A stretch of 64,000 bases of DNA. Origin: Cyanobacteria bacterium SIG31 (GTDB lineage: Bacteria; Cyanobacteriota; Vampirovibrionia; Gastranaerophilales; Gastranaerophilaceae). Below, in pieces: positions 25,413 to 34,629 of this stretch. A program made the translations under genes and the position numbers. Numbering within the stretch: the first letter of the stretch is position 1; the number at the start of each line of letters is the position of its first letter. The notes under the pieces are model-generated. The model worked only from the letters and a program-made list of their open reading frames with translations, did not search any database and was not told the DNA's origin. The stretch lies in NCBI GenBank assembly GCA_015152465.1, contig SUTX01000003.1, positions 39,707 through 103,706 on the forward strand. Direction: 5' to 3'.

Positions 25413-26339
25413 ATGAGTGATTTTAAACATTATACAGTTATGCTCAATGAAGCAGTTGATGCTCTTGAATGCCAAGACGGTAAAATTTATGTAGACTGCA
25501 CGCTTGGTGGCGGTGGTCATAGCGAACTTATACTAAAAAGAATTGGCACAAAAGGCAGGCTTATCTCCTTTGATATAGATGATGAAGCTATTGCCCATTC
25601 AAAAGAAAGATTAAAAAATTACTCAAATCTTACAATTGTAAAATCTTCTTATACAAATATAAAGTCTGAGCTTAAAAAGCTTGGTATTGAAAAAATCACT
25701 GGAGGGGTATTAATAGATTTAGGAGCTTCGTACCATCAATTAACAAAAGCTGAAAGAGGTTTTTCTTTTTCCAAAAATGCACCCCTCGACATGAGATTCG
25801 ACATGCAAGCTAGCTTTTCTGCCTATGATGTCGTAAACACTTATAAAGAAGAAGATTTAGTTAGAATTTTTAGTGAATACGGAGAAGAAAGATTCTCAAA
25901 ACGTATCGCAAAAAAAATTATTGAAACTCGCACAAAAAAGAAGATAGAGACCACTGGCGAGCTTGCAGAGCTTATAGTTAGTGCAACACCAAAAATCAAA
26001 TCCTCTATACATCCTGCCACGAGGGTGTTTCAAGCCATAAGAATAGAGGTAAATAATGAGTTAAAAAATGTAAACAATGTTCTATCCGATATATTGGATT
26101 TATTAGATGTAGGTGGTATAATTTCTGTTATAAGTTTTCATTCTTTGGAAGATAGGATAGTAAAAAGATTTTTTAAGTTTGAAAGCCAAAAATGCAGATG
26201 CAACGAAATGATTTGCAAATGCCCGCCGCCAAAAATAGAGCTTGTGAACAAAAAACCTATAATGGCGTCGGAAGAGGAGATAAGTCAAAATCCACCATCA
26301 AGAAGCGCTAAATTAAGAGTTGCGAGGTGTATTTTCTAA
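25413..26339 (+). CDS. rsmH: 16S rRNA (cytosine-1402-N4)-methyltransferase
   Basis: The 308-residue product matches RsmH/MraW, which methylates C1402 of 16S rRNA in the ribosomal P site. Visible elements are the early YTVMLNEAVDAL, the SAM-binding YVDCTLGGGGHS at about residues 28-39, DLGASYHQL, the MRFDM motif, and the late VISFHSLEDRIVKRFF. CRCNEMICKCPPP near residue 265 is a Cys-rich insertion seen in some members. It is followed 28 bases later by an FtsL-like gene, as in the classical division and cell-wall cluster, but the cluster ends there. Confidence 0.96.
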   Translation: MSDFKHYTVMLNEAVDALECQDGKIYVDCTLGGGGHSELILKRIGTKGRLISFDIDDEAIAHSKERLKNYSNLTIVKSSYTNIKSELKKLGIEKITGGVLIDLGASYHQLTKAERGFSFSKNAPLDMRFDMQASFSAYDVVNTYKEEDLVRIFSEYGEERFSKRIAKKIIETRTKKKIETTGELAELIVSATPKIKSSIHPATRVFQAIRIEVNNELKNVNNVLSDILDLLDVGGIISVISFHSLEDRIVKRFFKFESQKCRCNEMICKCPPPKIELVNKKPIMASEEEISQNPPSRSAKLRVARCIF

Positions 26340-26366
26340 AAATATTAGGGTTTTGGGAGTAGGTAG

Positions 26367-26924
26367 TTGGTATACGCTTTAAAAAGTTATAGTAATAAAC
26401 AAACTTATAAAAGAACTGGAAACGGCAATGTTCTTGACTCTTTCATAAGAAAATTTTCTAATGAAGCTACTGCCCCATATATTTCAAAACCTATTGAAAA
26501 AAAATCATTCATAGACAAATCTGTTCAAAAATTAGCAGTTAATAGTATAATAGAAGGGTATTTTCCTAAGGAGAATGTAGTTAGGCAAATGGCGATTAAA
26601 CGTATCAATAAAATGTTATCAATTATAATAAGCATGCTAATTGCAGTTGTTATTGTAAGCTATTATTTTGTAATTTCTTGTGAAATAAAGCTAAATGATT
26701 TAAGCCGTCAAACAGTAATCCTAAACAATGAAAATGCTGATTTACAAAACCAATTAGACACATTGAAATCATTCAGCAATGTTGATAAAACATTCCAAAA
26801 AAATAATATGCTAAAACGTGCTGGACAAGTTATTGAAACTCAAGAAGTGACTGTTGATACTACAGATACGACCCCTATTAAAAAATCAAAAAGAAAAGTT
26901 TTTAAATATGCAATCGGGTTCTAA
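26367..26924 (+). CDS. FtsL-like bitopic membrane protein
   Basis: The 185-residue product has a long basic cytoplasmic N-terminus (about 85 residues), one membrane helix at about 88-110 (MLSIIISMLIAVVIVSYYFV), and a following leucine-zipper-like segment (IKLNDLSRQTVILNNENADL). A polar tail completes it. Size, topology and position after rsmH fit FtsL, which acts in the divisome, but FtsL sequences diverge fast and the N-terminus is longer than usual. The start is the TTG at 26367, because GGGAGTAGG lies just upstream and no ATG fits. Its stop abuts the convergent AAA ATPase stop with no bases between. Confidence 0.6.
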   Translation: MVYALKSYSNKQTYKRTGNGNVLDSFIRKFSNEATAPYISKPIEKKSFIDKSVQKLAVNSIIEGYFPKENVVRQMAIKRINKMLSIIISMLIAVVIVSYYFVISCEIKLNDLSRQTVILNNENADLQNQLDTLKSFSNVDKTFQKNNMLKRAGQVIETQEVTVDTTDTTPIKKSKRKVFKYAIGF

Positions 26925-28349
26925 TTATATTTTCTGACTTGTTATAGTTTTTATTGCTTTAAATAAATCACTTTTCACAACTCTTATTGATTTCAAATCG
27001 TTATAATTAAAGGTTTTTGCATCCATTTTTTGATTCAGCCCCATTCTTTCAAGCGCATTAAAAAATCCTATCGTAAACATTTCAGCAACATCAGATCCAT
27101 TAAACTTATTCTCTAACATTGCTGTTACAATTTCTTTAATGTTAACATCTTCACCGAATGATTGATTCTTGGAATGAACTTTATATATTTCTTCTAAAGC
27201 GTTTTCATTCGGCATAGGGATTTCCATCTGAAGCCCGAATCTACCAGAAGCTACAAGGGCATCGTCTAATAAATCTTTTCTATTCGTAGCTGCAATCACA
27301 AAAGATGTTGTCAAACTTTTTTCTAAATCACTCATACAGCCTAAAAGTTGGTTAACAGTAGCATCATCATATCGAGCATTGCTAGAACCGTCTCTTTTTT
27401 TCCCGATTGCATCAAATTCATCAATAAAAAGAATACTAGGCTTACCCTCAAGTTCTTTAAACGCATCTCTTATAGAAGCTTCCGTCGCCCCTACATGCGA
27501 ACTTTTAAACTCATTTGCATTCATGTATTTAAAATCAATACCAGCCTCATTTGCCAAAGCTTTACCTAGCAAAGTTTTTCCACATCTAGGTGGTCCATAC
27601 AATAAAATACCCTTATTAAGCCTTACATTTTCAAAGACTTGTGGGTAGGCTAATGGTCTGATTACAAATTTTCTTAAATCTTCTATAACATGGGCCAAAC
27701 CACCAATATCCGCAAATGTAAAAATTCTACTTTTTGTCTTACCCTCTGTTTTAGGAGCAGTTATCTTTGATATCGCTACAGCATTGTGAGCAGTAGCATC
27801 TATCGTATCCTGCACAGACAAGAATCTTTCCGCTTTTCTAGTATTAAATTCGCTTGGCCTTTTAAACAGGAAAGGCTCCCTGCCAAAAGCCATAAACGCA
27901 TCAATTCGCATCCCGTTTTCAAGTTTCCTTACCTCACCTGACTGAAGTATAGAAGTATCAGGGTCATACTCTCCTTTATAAACATGCATTCCCATATGCT
28001 CTAAATTTAATATATAATATTCATTTTGCTTCTTAAAGACCGCAAAACCATTACTTACCGAATGACCCCAATCCTTATCCAAATCTTTAGTAACATCTAA
28101 AATATATGTTTTTAAAATGGGAACATCTATTTTGTCTTTATACTGTTTCAAATTAAAAAAAGTTTTTTCTCTGTTTGGAGTCGCTATTAATAAACTATTT
28201 TCATCCAAAGCCTGCAAACCATAATCAAAATACTCTATTGCTTTTGAATCATAACTATCAAAGATGCCTTTAAAAGCCGGTACACTAACAGTTCTAACCG
28301 GTTTATTCATATTGTAATTATAATAACTATTTATACTCTGAACTCTCAT
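26925..28349 (-). CDS. AAA ATPase with unusual N-terminal region
   Basis: Residues 210-400 are a Cdc48/FtsH-like AAA module: ADIGGLAHVIEDL, Walker A GPPRCGKT at 252-259, Walker B ILFIDEFDAIGKKR near 306-318, sensor 1 AATNRKDLLDDAL, and SGRFGLQMEIPMP. The Walker A has Arg and Cys where GPPGTGKT is usual, and only the first Arg of the common GRFDR finger remains. Residues 1-200 are unrecognised and begin with a short PAFKG motif that recurs as TTFRG in the giant protein encoded upstream. No membrane helix or protease motif is present, so this is a remodelling-type ATPase and not FtsH. It is 26 bases downstream of the GH13-like gene, probably in one operon. Confidence 0.82.
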   Translation of the reverse strand: MRVQSINSYYNYNMNKPVRTVSVPAFKGIFDSYDSKAIEYFDYGLQALDENSLLIATPNREKTFFNLKQYKDKIDVPILKTYILDVTKDLDKDWGHSVSNGFAVFKKQNEYYILNLEHMGMHVYKGEYDPDTSILQSGEVRKLENGMRIDAFMAFGREPFLFKRPSEFNTRKAERFLSVQDTIDATAHNAVAISKITAPKTEGKTKSRIFTFADIGGLAHVIEDLRKFVIRPLAYPQVFENVRLNKGILLYGPPRCGKTLLGKALANEAGIDFKYMNANEFKSSHVGATEASIRDAFKELEGKPSILFIDEFDAIGKKRDGSSNARYDDATVNQLLGCMSDLEKSLTTSFVIAATNRKDLLDDALVASGRFGLQMEIPMPNENALEEIYKVHSKNQSFGEDVNIKEIVTAMLENKFNGSDVAEMFTIGFFNALERMGLNQKMDAKTFNYNDLKSIRVVKSDLFKAIKTITSQKI

Positions 28350-28375
28350 TAATATCTTTTACCTCATTCCTTTTT

Positions 28376-31300
28376 TTAGCCCGCAATGATAGATAGCTTT
28401 TCACCCTCAATCGGTTTTTCTATTTTTTTATACGGATTAGTAGCAAAATTATATTGATTACCCCTAAATGAAACTTTTGCAACATGCTTAAGTACAGCCA
28501 CGCCATTTTTAGCAGTAATTCCATTAAGAGAGATTTTACCACCATTTTTATTTACAATTGCTAATTTCTCACCAATTTTTCTAACAACATAAATTGCCTT
28601 ATCTCTAATGTCAGAGTTCATAAACTCTAACCCGACTGGCAATGCAAGGCCTGCACCTAGTGCTATAAAATCTAAGTCATATTTACTTTGAACGGGTACA
28701 TAAGGATTTTCACTATTAATTGTTTCTGGATAATTTCCTTCCTGCGAATATAATCCTTTATCATATCTAACCCTGTTATGAGGATTTATACCAACAGGAT
28801 TAAATATTGATAATGTCATATTACCTTTTGCATCTTGCATTAAATATGACGGAACTTCATTATCAACACATTTATTGCCATTATCAACATATGAATGTGT
28901 ACGATATGGTGTACCATTATTTAGGGCAATAACGCCTTCTCTAGAACGGATATTAATAGCTTCTAAGAACATATCCATTACTTGAGTTCTATATTCTTTT
29001 AAAGGGCCTGATTCCAATTGAGACCAAGGAACAACATTTCTATTTTGCAAATAAACGTTTTTTGATTTTTCATCAAAACCCAAAGCACATAGTATATTTC
29101 TAAAATATACTGTTGGAATACCAGGAAAAGCTGATAAATATGCAGAATACATCACAGCTTTTTGTACAGCAGGTTCAGTACTTGAGCGGAAAAGTTTAAT
29201 CAATATTTCTTCAGTATTTTTAAGCTCTTGCTTATCCGAAGAGTTTTGAGCTATATAATTTGCTTGCTCTATAATCATTCGAACAACCGTTTCAAAATCT
29301 CTTGCTGCATAACCATTTTTCTTCATTGATATTGCAGAGTCTTCTACAAAAGGAAGCCTGCTTCTATTTGCTTCAACAGTTTCTCTGTCAAATTCTTTAA
29401 TAAAACTTCTTCCACCATCAATAAATCTATTATGTAGCTCATTGTTGAAACCTTTTACAATACCAAAAGCTTCATTTAATAATGCCGCTACAGCTACAGT
29501 ATAAGTACTGTAACCCATTAAATCGTGCTCAGTTGGGACAAAAATATGAGCTCTGTCTTGATTTAATTTACCAGCAACTTGCCCATTGCCATCCCAATTG
29601 AAATCGCCATAGACGGTATATCTTAATAAACGTTCTTTGTCTTTTGCAGTATTTATAATAGCTTCAAATTCATTAGTTGATAAGTTAATATTAGCTTTTT
29701 CAAGTATTGATTTCAATGCACTTTCCAAAGTCTTTAATTCAGGTATGTTAATTGTCTGCATATCAATATTTTTAGCACTACCTAAATAATTTCCATTAGT
29801 CAAATCCTGAACAGCCTGATTCAATAAAGCGATTTCTTCTTCTGTAGCAATCCCTTTTAAATCTTCATTAATAATATCTCTGAATAACTTACTCATCGCA
29901 ACAGCTCTTGAACTAACAGTTCTGAAGTAATCAATATTATCAATATTTAACTGAGCTTCTAAAGGCATTTCTTCATAGCTGTTTGAATTAGTTAATATTC
30001 GCATCGCTTCCATTCTTGGCCAACGATTTTTATCTATATTTAATTTTCCAGAATCGAAAACATCATAGTTAGAGAAGAATAGCCCCATATCAAGAGCCAT
30101 GCCGTGTAATACACTAGGCTTATCATGGTTATCAGCAAAAGTGAATAAATTTCTTACAAAATCAACACCTCTTGTTGTCATTAACTCATGTAAACGTGAA
30201 ATAAAATTAGATTTCCTTACAGATTCGTCTAATTTTTCACCTTTTTCAAATTCTGCTGAAAAAGTTTTAAGCATATCTGTGAATGTATAAGAATACCCCG
30301 CCTCAGATGTAATGCCTGTTTTGTTATAAAAAGCCTGAAGAGCAGCTTGTACATTCTTATACTTAAAACCTAATTCTGGATTATTAGGATTGTACGCATT
30401 GACATCCTCACCTAAGACATCTTTTATCAAGAAATCAACGTCAGTAATCTCAGCAACAATATAAATATTTGGATTAACCTTTTTAACAGCTTCTACAACT
30501 TTACTCCAAAAATCTATAACTTGATCCCAAGCGTCATCAAAGCTCATATCGCCATTTCTAACCGCGTCCATATCCATTACATCTTTTGCTGCATCAAGCC
30601 TAATAGCTAACCCAAGCCCTGCTTTATCAACTATTGCTTCTGCCAAACGAAAACTTGTAAGAGATGTTCCATCAATCTTTTTAGAAATTGATTTAGCAAC
30701 AAAAGAAACATCTTCATTAGATAATTTATTTAGTCCTTTTGAAATAAGTTTTTCAAGCATCAAAGCTTCTTCCGATGGATTAGATGCATTTATACCTAAA
30801 GATTCTAAGTCAGTTACCTCTTTAATTGCTTTATAATCATATGTTATATCACCATTTGGAAGAATTCTTGCACCAAGCTTGCTAGCAGCCAATGATTTTA
30901 ACATCGCATATTTTGTAATCGTAGGCGCAACCGAATCGATGATATATTCTCCATATTCTGTATATTCACCGTTTTCATCGATTAGTTTTTCTTTAGATTC
31001 TCTGTTAATTGTTTCAATAATTTTATCAGCAAAGTCCTTTATTTCATTTTTGAATAATCTATTAACCTTTATATATGTCTCATTATATGGTTTTACCAAA
31101 TGCGGATTATCTTGTTGCATAAGTTCAAATCTACTTAGCCCAATAGTTTCTTCACTAGTAGCTCGATTTGAAAAATATGATGTAGTTAAAACTCCAACCG
31201 TTTTATTTGCAAATTCTAAAGTATCTAATGGATATTTCATCAAAGATTTTGTTGTTAATTCATCTCTAGTTAAATCCCCATTAGAATTTAGAAGATACCA

Positions 31301-32917
31301 ACCAGCAATTATATTTGATAATTGATTGTTATTTAATTCAGCTTCTTTTGGTAAAAGTCCGCTTTCAATCAACTCATTAATTTTTTCTACACTTTTTGCA
31401 TCTTTAAGTGTTTGAGCAACATAAAGCAATTGTGCATCTTTTGAACGCTGAGCCCAATAAACACAGGTTTGAAGAGACATATCCTGAACTTCAAAAGCTC
31501 CTCTCATACGCATATTCTTTTCAAAATCTCTTTCCGCAGGGTCGACAATAGCTTGATTAATTTTTTCATCATATCCTGAGATATTGAAGTTTTTCTTTGC
31601 CAAATCTGTATTCGCATCCCAAGCAACAAAACCACCCTCAGTCTTCTCCATTAATTTATAGTTAGAAAACTGAGCAATTAACATTGTACCCTCAGGAGAA
31701 TTTTGAACTATAGGGTTAGTGTTATCTTTATTAAAATCTAATAAAACTTCTAATCTTCTTTCATATTCTTTAGGATCAACTCTGAATATATAACTTATAA
31801 CTGTATCATCATGAGTGTTTATATCCAAAGCATTTTCTGTTTTGAGCTTTCTATACTCAGTTATAGGATTATTAAAATCAGTTTCTTGTTCAGGAGTAAC
31901 CAAAGAAGCGTCATAAATTTGGATTGAAGTTTCTTTTTCAGGATTATAATCTTTGTTTACAATAATCTTATTTGTTTCTGAATCAATTTCAACAGGTGCA
32001 TTTAAAACTTTGTGTCTTAAATTTTCTTTATGAATAGGTACTACACCTAGACCTAATGGTGCATATTTGATTCCTGTCATTTTAAACCAATAGTATGACT
32101 GAGGAAGTTTATCTGCCCAACGTTGAGCATATTGAAAAGCATTGTCTTGCAAACCTCCTGAAGTGAGCGTAGCATCATAGACATACATAATACCGTTTTT
32201 AAACAAATCTTTTAAGAAAGAATCATAGTTCTCTGCAGTAGCCATATTTAGTGCTATCTGATTATTATTCTCGGCAGAATAGCCATGATGAGTTGTAGTA
32301 TCCGCTCCTGGTACTGGATTCAAGAAAAGAACTTTTACTCCCATTTTCTTTAGTAAAGGTAAGTCATAATGTATACCGGCTAAAGAACCAATCTGAGATG
32401 TAGAAAATGTATTCACACTATTCTCAGCATCTCTTTGTTTTTCAACACTGTATTTTATTTGACCATTCTCATCATAATAAGCTCCCGGCCTATGAATTCT
32501 TGGCATAGTAAGAACCCCTGCGCCCTGAACTAAAGGTGTTGTTCCTTTCCTTGAAACAATGTTGTATCCGTCTTTTTGAATTCCGGAGTCCACAACTGGC
32601 ATGCCATTAATAATAAACCTGTAAGCAAAAGCTTCGTCTCTATCTAAGTTTGTAAGTTTGTCTAAGTCAACTATTGTACCGTTTTTACCGTCAAGTTTTT
32701 TTGTAGCTATCGGTTTATCAGTAATAATGTCATAAGTTGTATATGCTTTATCATTTTCTCTTAGTTTATAAATTTCAAGATAGGCATTATCGGTATTTTT
32801 TTCGTAATCATAAGGAAGATTGAAACGCATTACACGTTTACCAACATCATTTATTTCGTGCTGATAGCCTCTAAATGTTGTATTGTTTATTCCGCCACTA
32901 ATCTTACTTACAAACAC
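28376..32917 (-). CDS. Giant GH13 (alpha-amylase superfamily)-like protein
   Basis: At 1513 residues it is about three times the usual length of GH13 enzymes. Conserved regions are recognisable: region II RLDAAKDV with nucleophile D775, region III IVAEITD with acid/base E823, and region IV FADNHDKP with D932. A late FPGIPTVYF also fits. An early barrel strand LFLNPVPGADTTTHHGYS lies near residue 200. The long stretch 300-740 between barrel parts is an insertion of unknown fold. There is no signal peptide, so it probably works on intracellular glucan such as the glycogen made by glgA (51805). The N-terminal TTFRG (14-17) and a C-terminal SFRGNQY echo each other. It is co-directional with the AAA gene. 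Confidence 0.8.
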   Translation of the reverse strand: MFVSKISGGINNTTFRGYQHEINDVGKRVMRFNLPYDYEKNTDNAYLEIYKLRENDKAYTTYDIITDKPIATKKLDGKNGTIVDLDKLTNLDRDEAFAYRFIINGMPVVDSGIQKDGYNIVSRKGTTPLVQGAGVLTMPRIHRPGAYYDENGQIKYSVEKQRDAENSVNTFSTSQIGSLAGIHYDLPLLKKMGVKVLFLNPVPGADTTTHHGYSAENNNQIALNMATAENYDSFLKDLFKNGIMYVYDATLTSGGLQDNAFQYAQRWADKLPQSYYWFKMTGIKYAPLGLGVVPIHKENLRHKVLNAPVEIDSETNKIIVNKDYNPEKETSIQIYDASLVTPEQETDFNNPITEYRKLKTENALDINTHDDTVISYIFRVDPKEYERRLEVLLDFNKDNTNPIVQNSPEGTMLIAQFSNYKLMEKTEGGFVAWDANTDLAKKNFNISGYDEKINQAIVDPAERDFEKNMRMRGAFEVQDMSLQTCVYWAQRSKDAQLLYVAQTLKDAKSVEKINELIESGLLPKEAELNNNQLSNIIAGWYLLNSNGDLTRDELTTKSLMKYPLDTLEFANKTVGVLTTSYFSNRATSEETIGLSRFELMQQDNPHLVKPYNETYIKVNRLFKNEIKDFADKIIETINRESKEKLIDENGEYTEYGEYIIDSVAPTITKYAMLKSLAASKLGARILPNGDITYDYKAIKEVTDLESLGINASNPSEEALMLEKLISKGLNKLSNEDVSFVAKSISKKIDGTSLTSFRLAEAIVDKAGLGLAIRLDAAKDVMDMDAVRNGDMSFDDAWDQVIDFWSKVVEAVKKVNPNIYIVAEITDVDFLIKDVLGEDVNAYNPNNPELGFKYKNVQAALQAFYNKTGITSEAGYSYTFTDMLKTFSAEFEKGEKLDESVRKSNFISRLHELMTTRGVDFVRNLFTFADNHDKPSVLHGMALDMGLFFSNYDVFDSGKLNIDKNRWPRMEAMRILTNSNSYEEMPLEAQLNIDNIDYFRTVSSRAVAMSKLFRDIINEDLKGIATEEEIALLNQAVQDLTNGNYLGSAKNIDMQTINIPELKTLESALKSILEKANINLSTNEFEAIINTAKDKERLLRYTVYGDFNWDGNGQVAGKLNQDRAHIFVPTEHDLMGYSTYTVAVAALLNEAFGIVKGFNNELHNRFIDGGRSFIKEFDRETVEANRSRLPFVEDSAISMKKNGYAARDFETVVRMIIEQANYIAQNSSDKQELKNTEEILIKLFRSSTEPAVQKAVMYSAYLSAFPGIPTVYFRNILCALGFDEKSKNVYLQNRNVVPWSQLESGPLKEYRTQVMDMFLEAINIRSREGVIALNNGTPYRTHSYVDNGNKCVDNEVPSYLMQDAKGNMTLSIFNPVGINPHNRVRYDKGLYSQEGNYPETINSENPYVPVQSKYDLDFIALGAGLALPVGLEFMNSDIRDKAIYVVRKIGEKLAIVNKNGGKISLNGITAKNGVAVLKHVAKVSFRGNQYNFATNPYKKIEKPIEGEKLSIIAG

Positions 32918-33065
32918 TACCGGTACTCCTTTATGCCCAAGTTAAAACTCCTAAAGGAAAATTTTTGCTACAATTTCAGCTACAAAATTAAAGTTTTTAC
33001 AAAATTTAATATTGTATATAATACACATAAGTGAAATTAATAACTAGATAATAAGACAAAAGTAC

Positions 33066-34412
33066 CTAAATGTCCACATTAGACATCATGTTAATAAGAG
33101 TATCGATGGTATTTTGCATATTTACACTATCCGAAGTTCTTTGTTGTAAAAAAGCATTAATTTGTGGCATCATTTCAATCGCAATATCTAACTTCGGATT
33201 CGTTCCAGGTTGATACATACCAACATCAATCAAATCCTTATTTTCTCTATACAACGCTAAAATTTTTCGCATCTTAGCCGCAGCTTCTTTATGCTCATTA
33301 CTTGCTATTGCTGACATTAAACGAGAAATACTACCTAGAACGTCAATCGCAGGATAATGATTAGATTCTGCAATCTTCCTTGACAAGAAAATGTGACCGT
33401 CTGTAATACCACGCACAGTATCTACGATAGGATCATTGATATCATCACCTTCCATCAATACTGTATAAAAAGCTGTAATAGAGCCTTTTTCACTATTTCC
33501 AGCCCTTTCTAAAGCTTTTTGCAACCACGAGAATATAGATGGTGGATAACCTTTCATTGTTGGAGGTTCACCAATAGATAAACCTACTTCACGACCAGCC
33601 ATTGCACAACGAGTAATTGTATCGGTCATTAAAAAGACTTTTTTCCCTTGATCTCTAAAATATTCACAAACAGCAGTAGCAGTTAAAAGACATTTTTGCC
33701 TAATTAATGGTGGTTGGTCACCAGTTGAACATACCAAAACAGATTTTTTCATGCCCTCTGGGCCAAGAGCATCTTCAATAAACTCTTTGACCTCTCTACC
33801 ACGTTCTCCAATTAATGCTACAACGTTTACATCTGCATCCGAATTCCTTGCAATCATGCCTAATAAGGTACTCTTACCAACCCCAGAACCGGCAAATAGT
33901 CCCATACGCTGTCCGCAACCAAATGTTAAGCAAGAATCTATGGCTCTTACTCCAGTAGAAAACATCTCAGAAATAATAGGCCTTTCAAAAGGTCCTGGAG
34001 GAGGGCCTTCAACATCACGCCAAATAGCCCCTGTTGTATCCATAGGTCTGCCGTCAATAGGCTCTCCCATTGGGTTAATTAACCTACCCAACAAAAAATC
34101 TCCAACAGGTATCGTAATAGGTTTTCCGGTTGTCTGAACCAAACTGCCTTGACCAATACCAGCTCCATCATATAGTAATAACAGTTGAGCCACATCACCT
34201 TTAAAAGCCACAACTTCAGCAGGCTTTTTCTCTCCAGTTGCAGCTTCAATGTAACATAAATCACCTATTTTTAAACCAGGAAGCTTCACTTCAACAGTAA
34301 GGCCAAGAAGTTTTGAAACACTACCTTTATATTGATAAAGGTCGACTTTTTCTAGCTTTTCCTGAACCTTTGTTTTTAAACTATTTAAATATTCTTGATT
34401 AACACCTTCCAT
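33066..34412 (-). CDS. FliI/YscN-family export ATPase
   Basis: The 448-residue product has the F1-beta-like layout of flagellar and type III secretion ATPases. It has an N-terminal beta-barrel, Walker A GSGVGKST near residue 176, a Walker B-type VFLMTDT segment, GRFxxEVGLSIGEPP-like catalytic loops, and the family signature GERGREVKEF. GLSIGEPPTMKGYPPSIFSW is typical of FliI/YscN and excludes F1 or V1 subunits. It energises export of flagellar or injectisome substrates at the inner membrane. No export-gate or stator gene (FlhA, FliH) is adjacent. A flagellin gene 6.5 kb away makes FliI the more likely assignment, but the sequence alone does not settle it. Confidence 0.9.
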   Translation of the reverse strand: MEGVNQEYLNSLKTKVQEKLEKVDLYQYKGSVSKLLGLTVEVKLPGLKIGDLCYIEAATGEKKPAEVVAFKGDVAQLLLLYDGAGIGQGSLVQTTGKPITIPVGDFLLGRLINPMGEPIDGRPMDTTGAIWRDVEGPPPGPFERPIISEMFSTGVRAIDSCLTFGCGQRMGLFAGSGVGKSTLLGMIARNSDADVNVVALIGERGREVKEFIEDALGPEGMKKSVLVCSTGDQPPLIRQKCLLTATAVCEYFRDQGKKVFLMTDTITRCAMAGREVGLSIGEPPTMKGYPPSIFSWLQKALERAGNSEKGSITAFYTVLMEGDDINDPIVDTVRGITDGHIFLSRKIAESNHYPAIDVLGSISRLMSAIASNEHKEAAAKMRKILALYRENKDLIDVGMYQPGTNPKLDIAIEMMPQINAFLQQRTSDSVNMQNTIDTLINMMSNVDI

Positions 34413-34629
34413 AAGCTTATATTACCATATATGAACTTTTTTGTGTAGTAAATTCCATTGTTCATAGTACTTTTACCCAAAATGTTACAAATTGTTAAAA
34501 CTTTATTCTAAAATAGGCAATTTATTTTCTTTACCCTTTTTTAATAGTATGATTGTAATACTCAAAAAAGTGTAGTGTAGATTTTGAGAACACAAATCAT
34601 CTAAGTACATAAAAAAAAGGACAAGTGTT

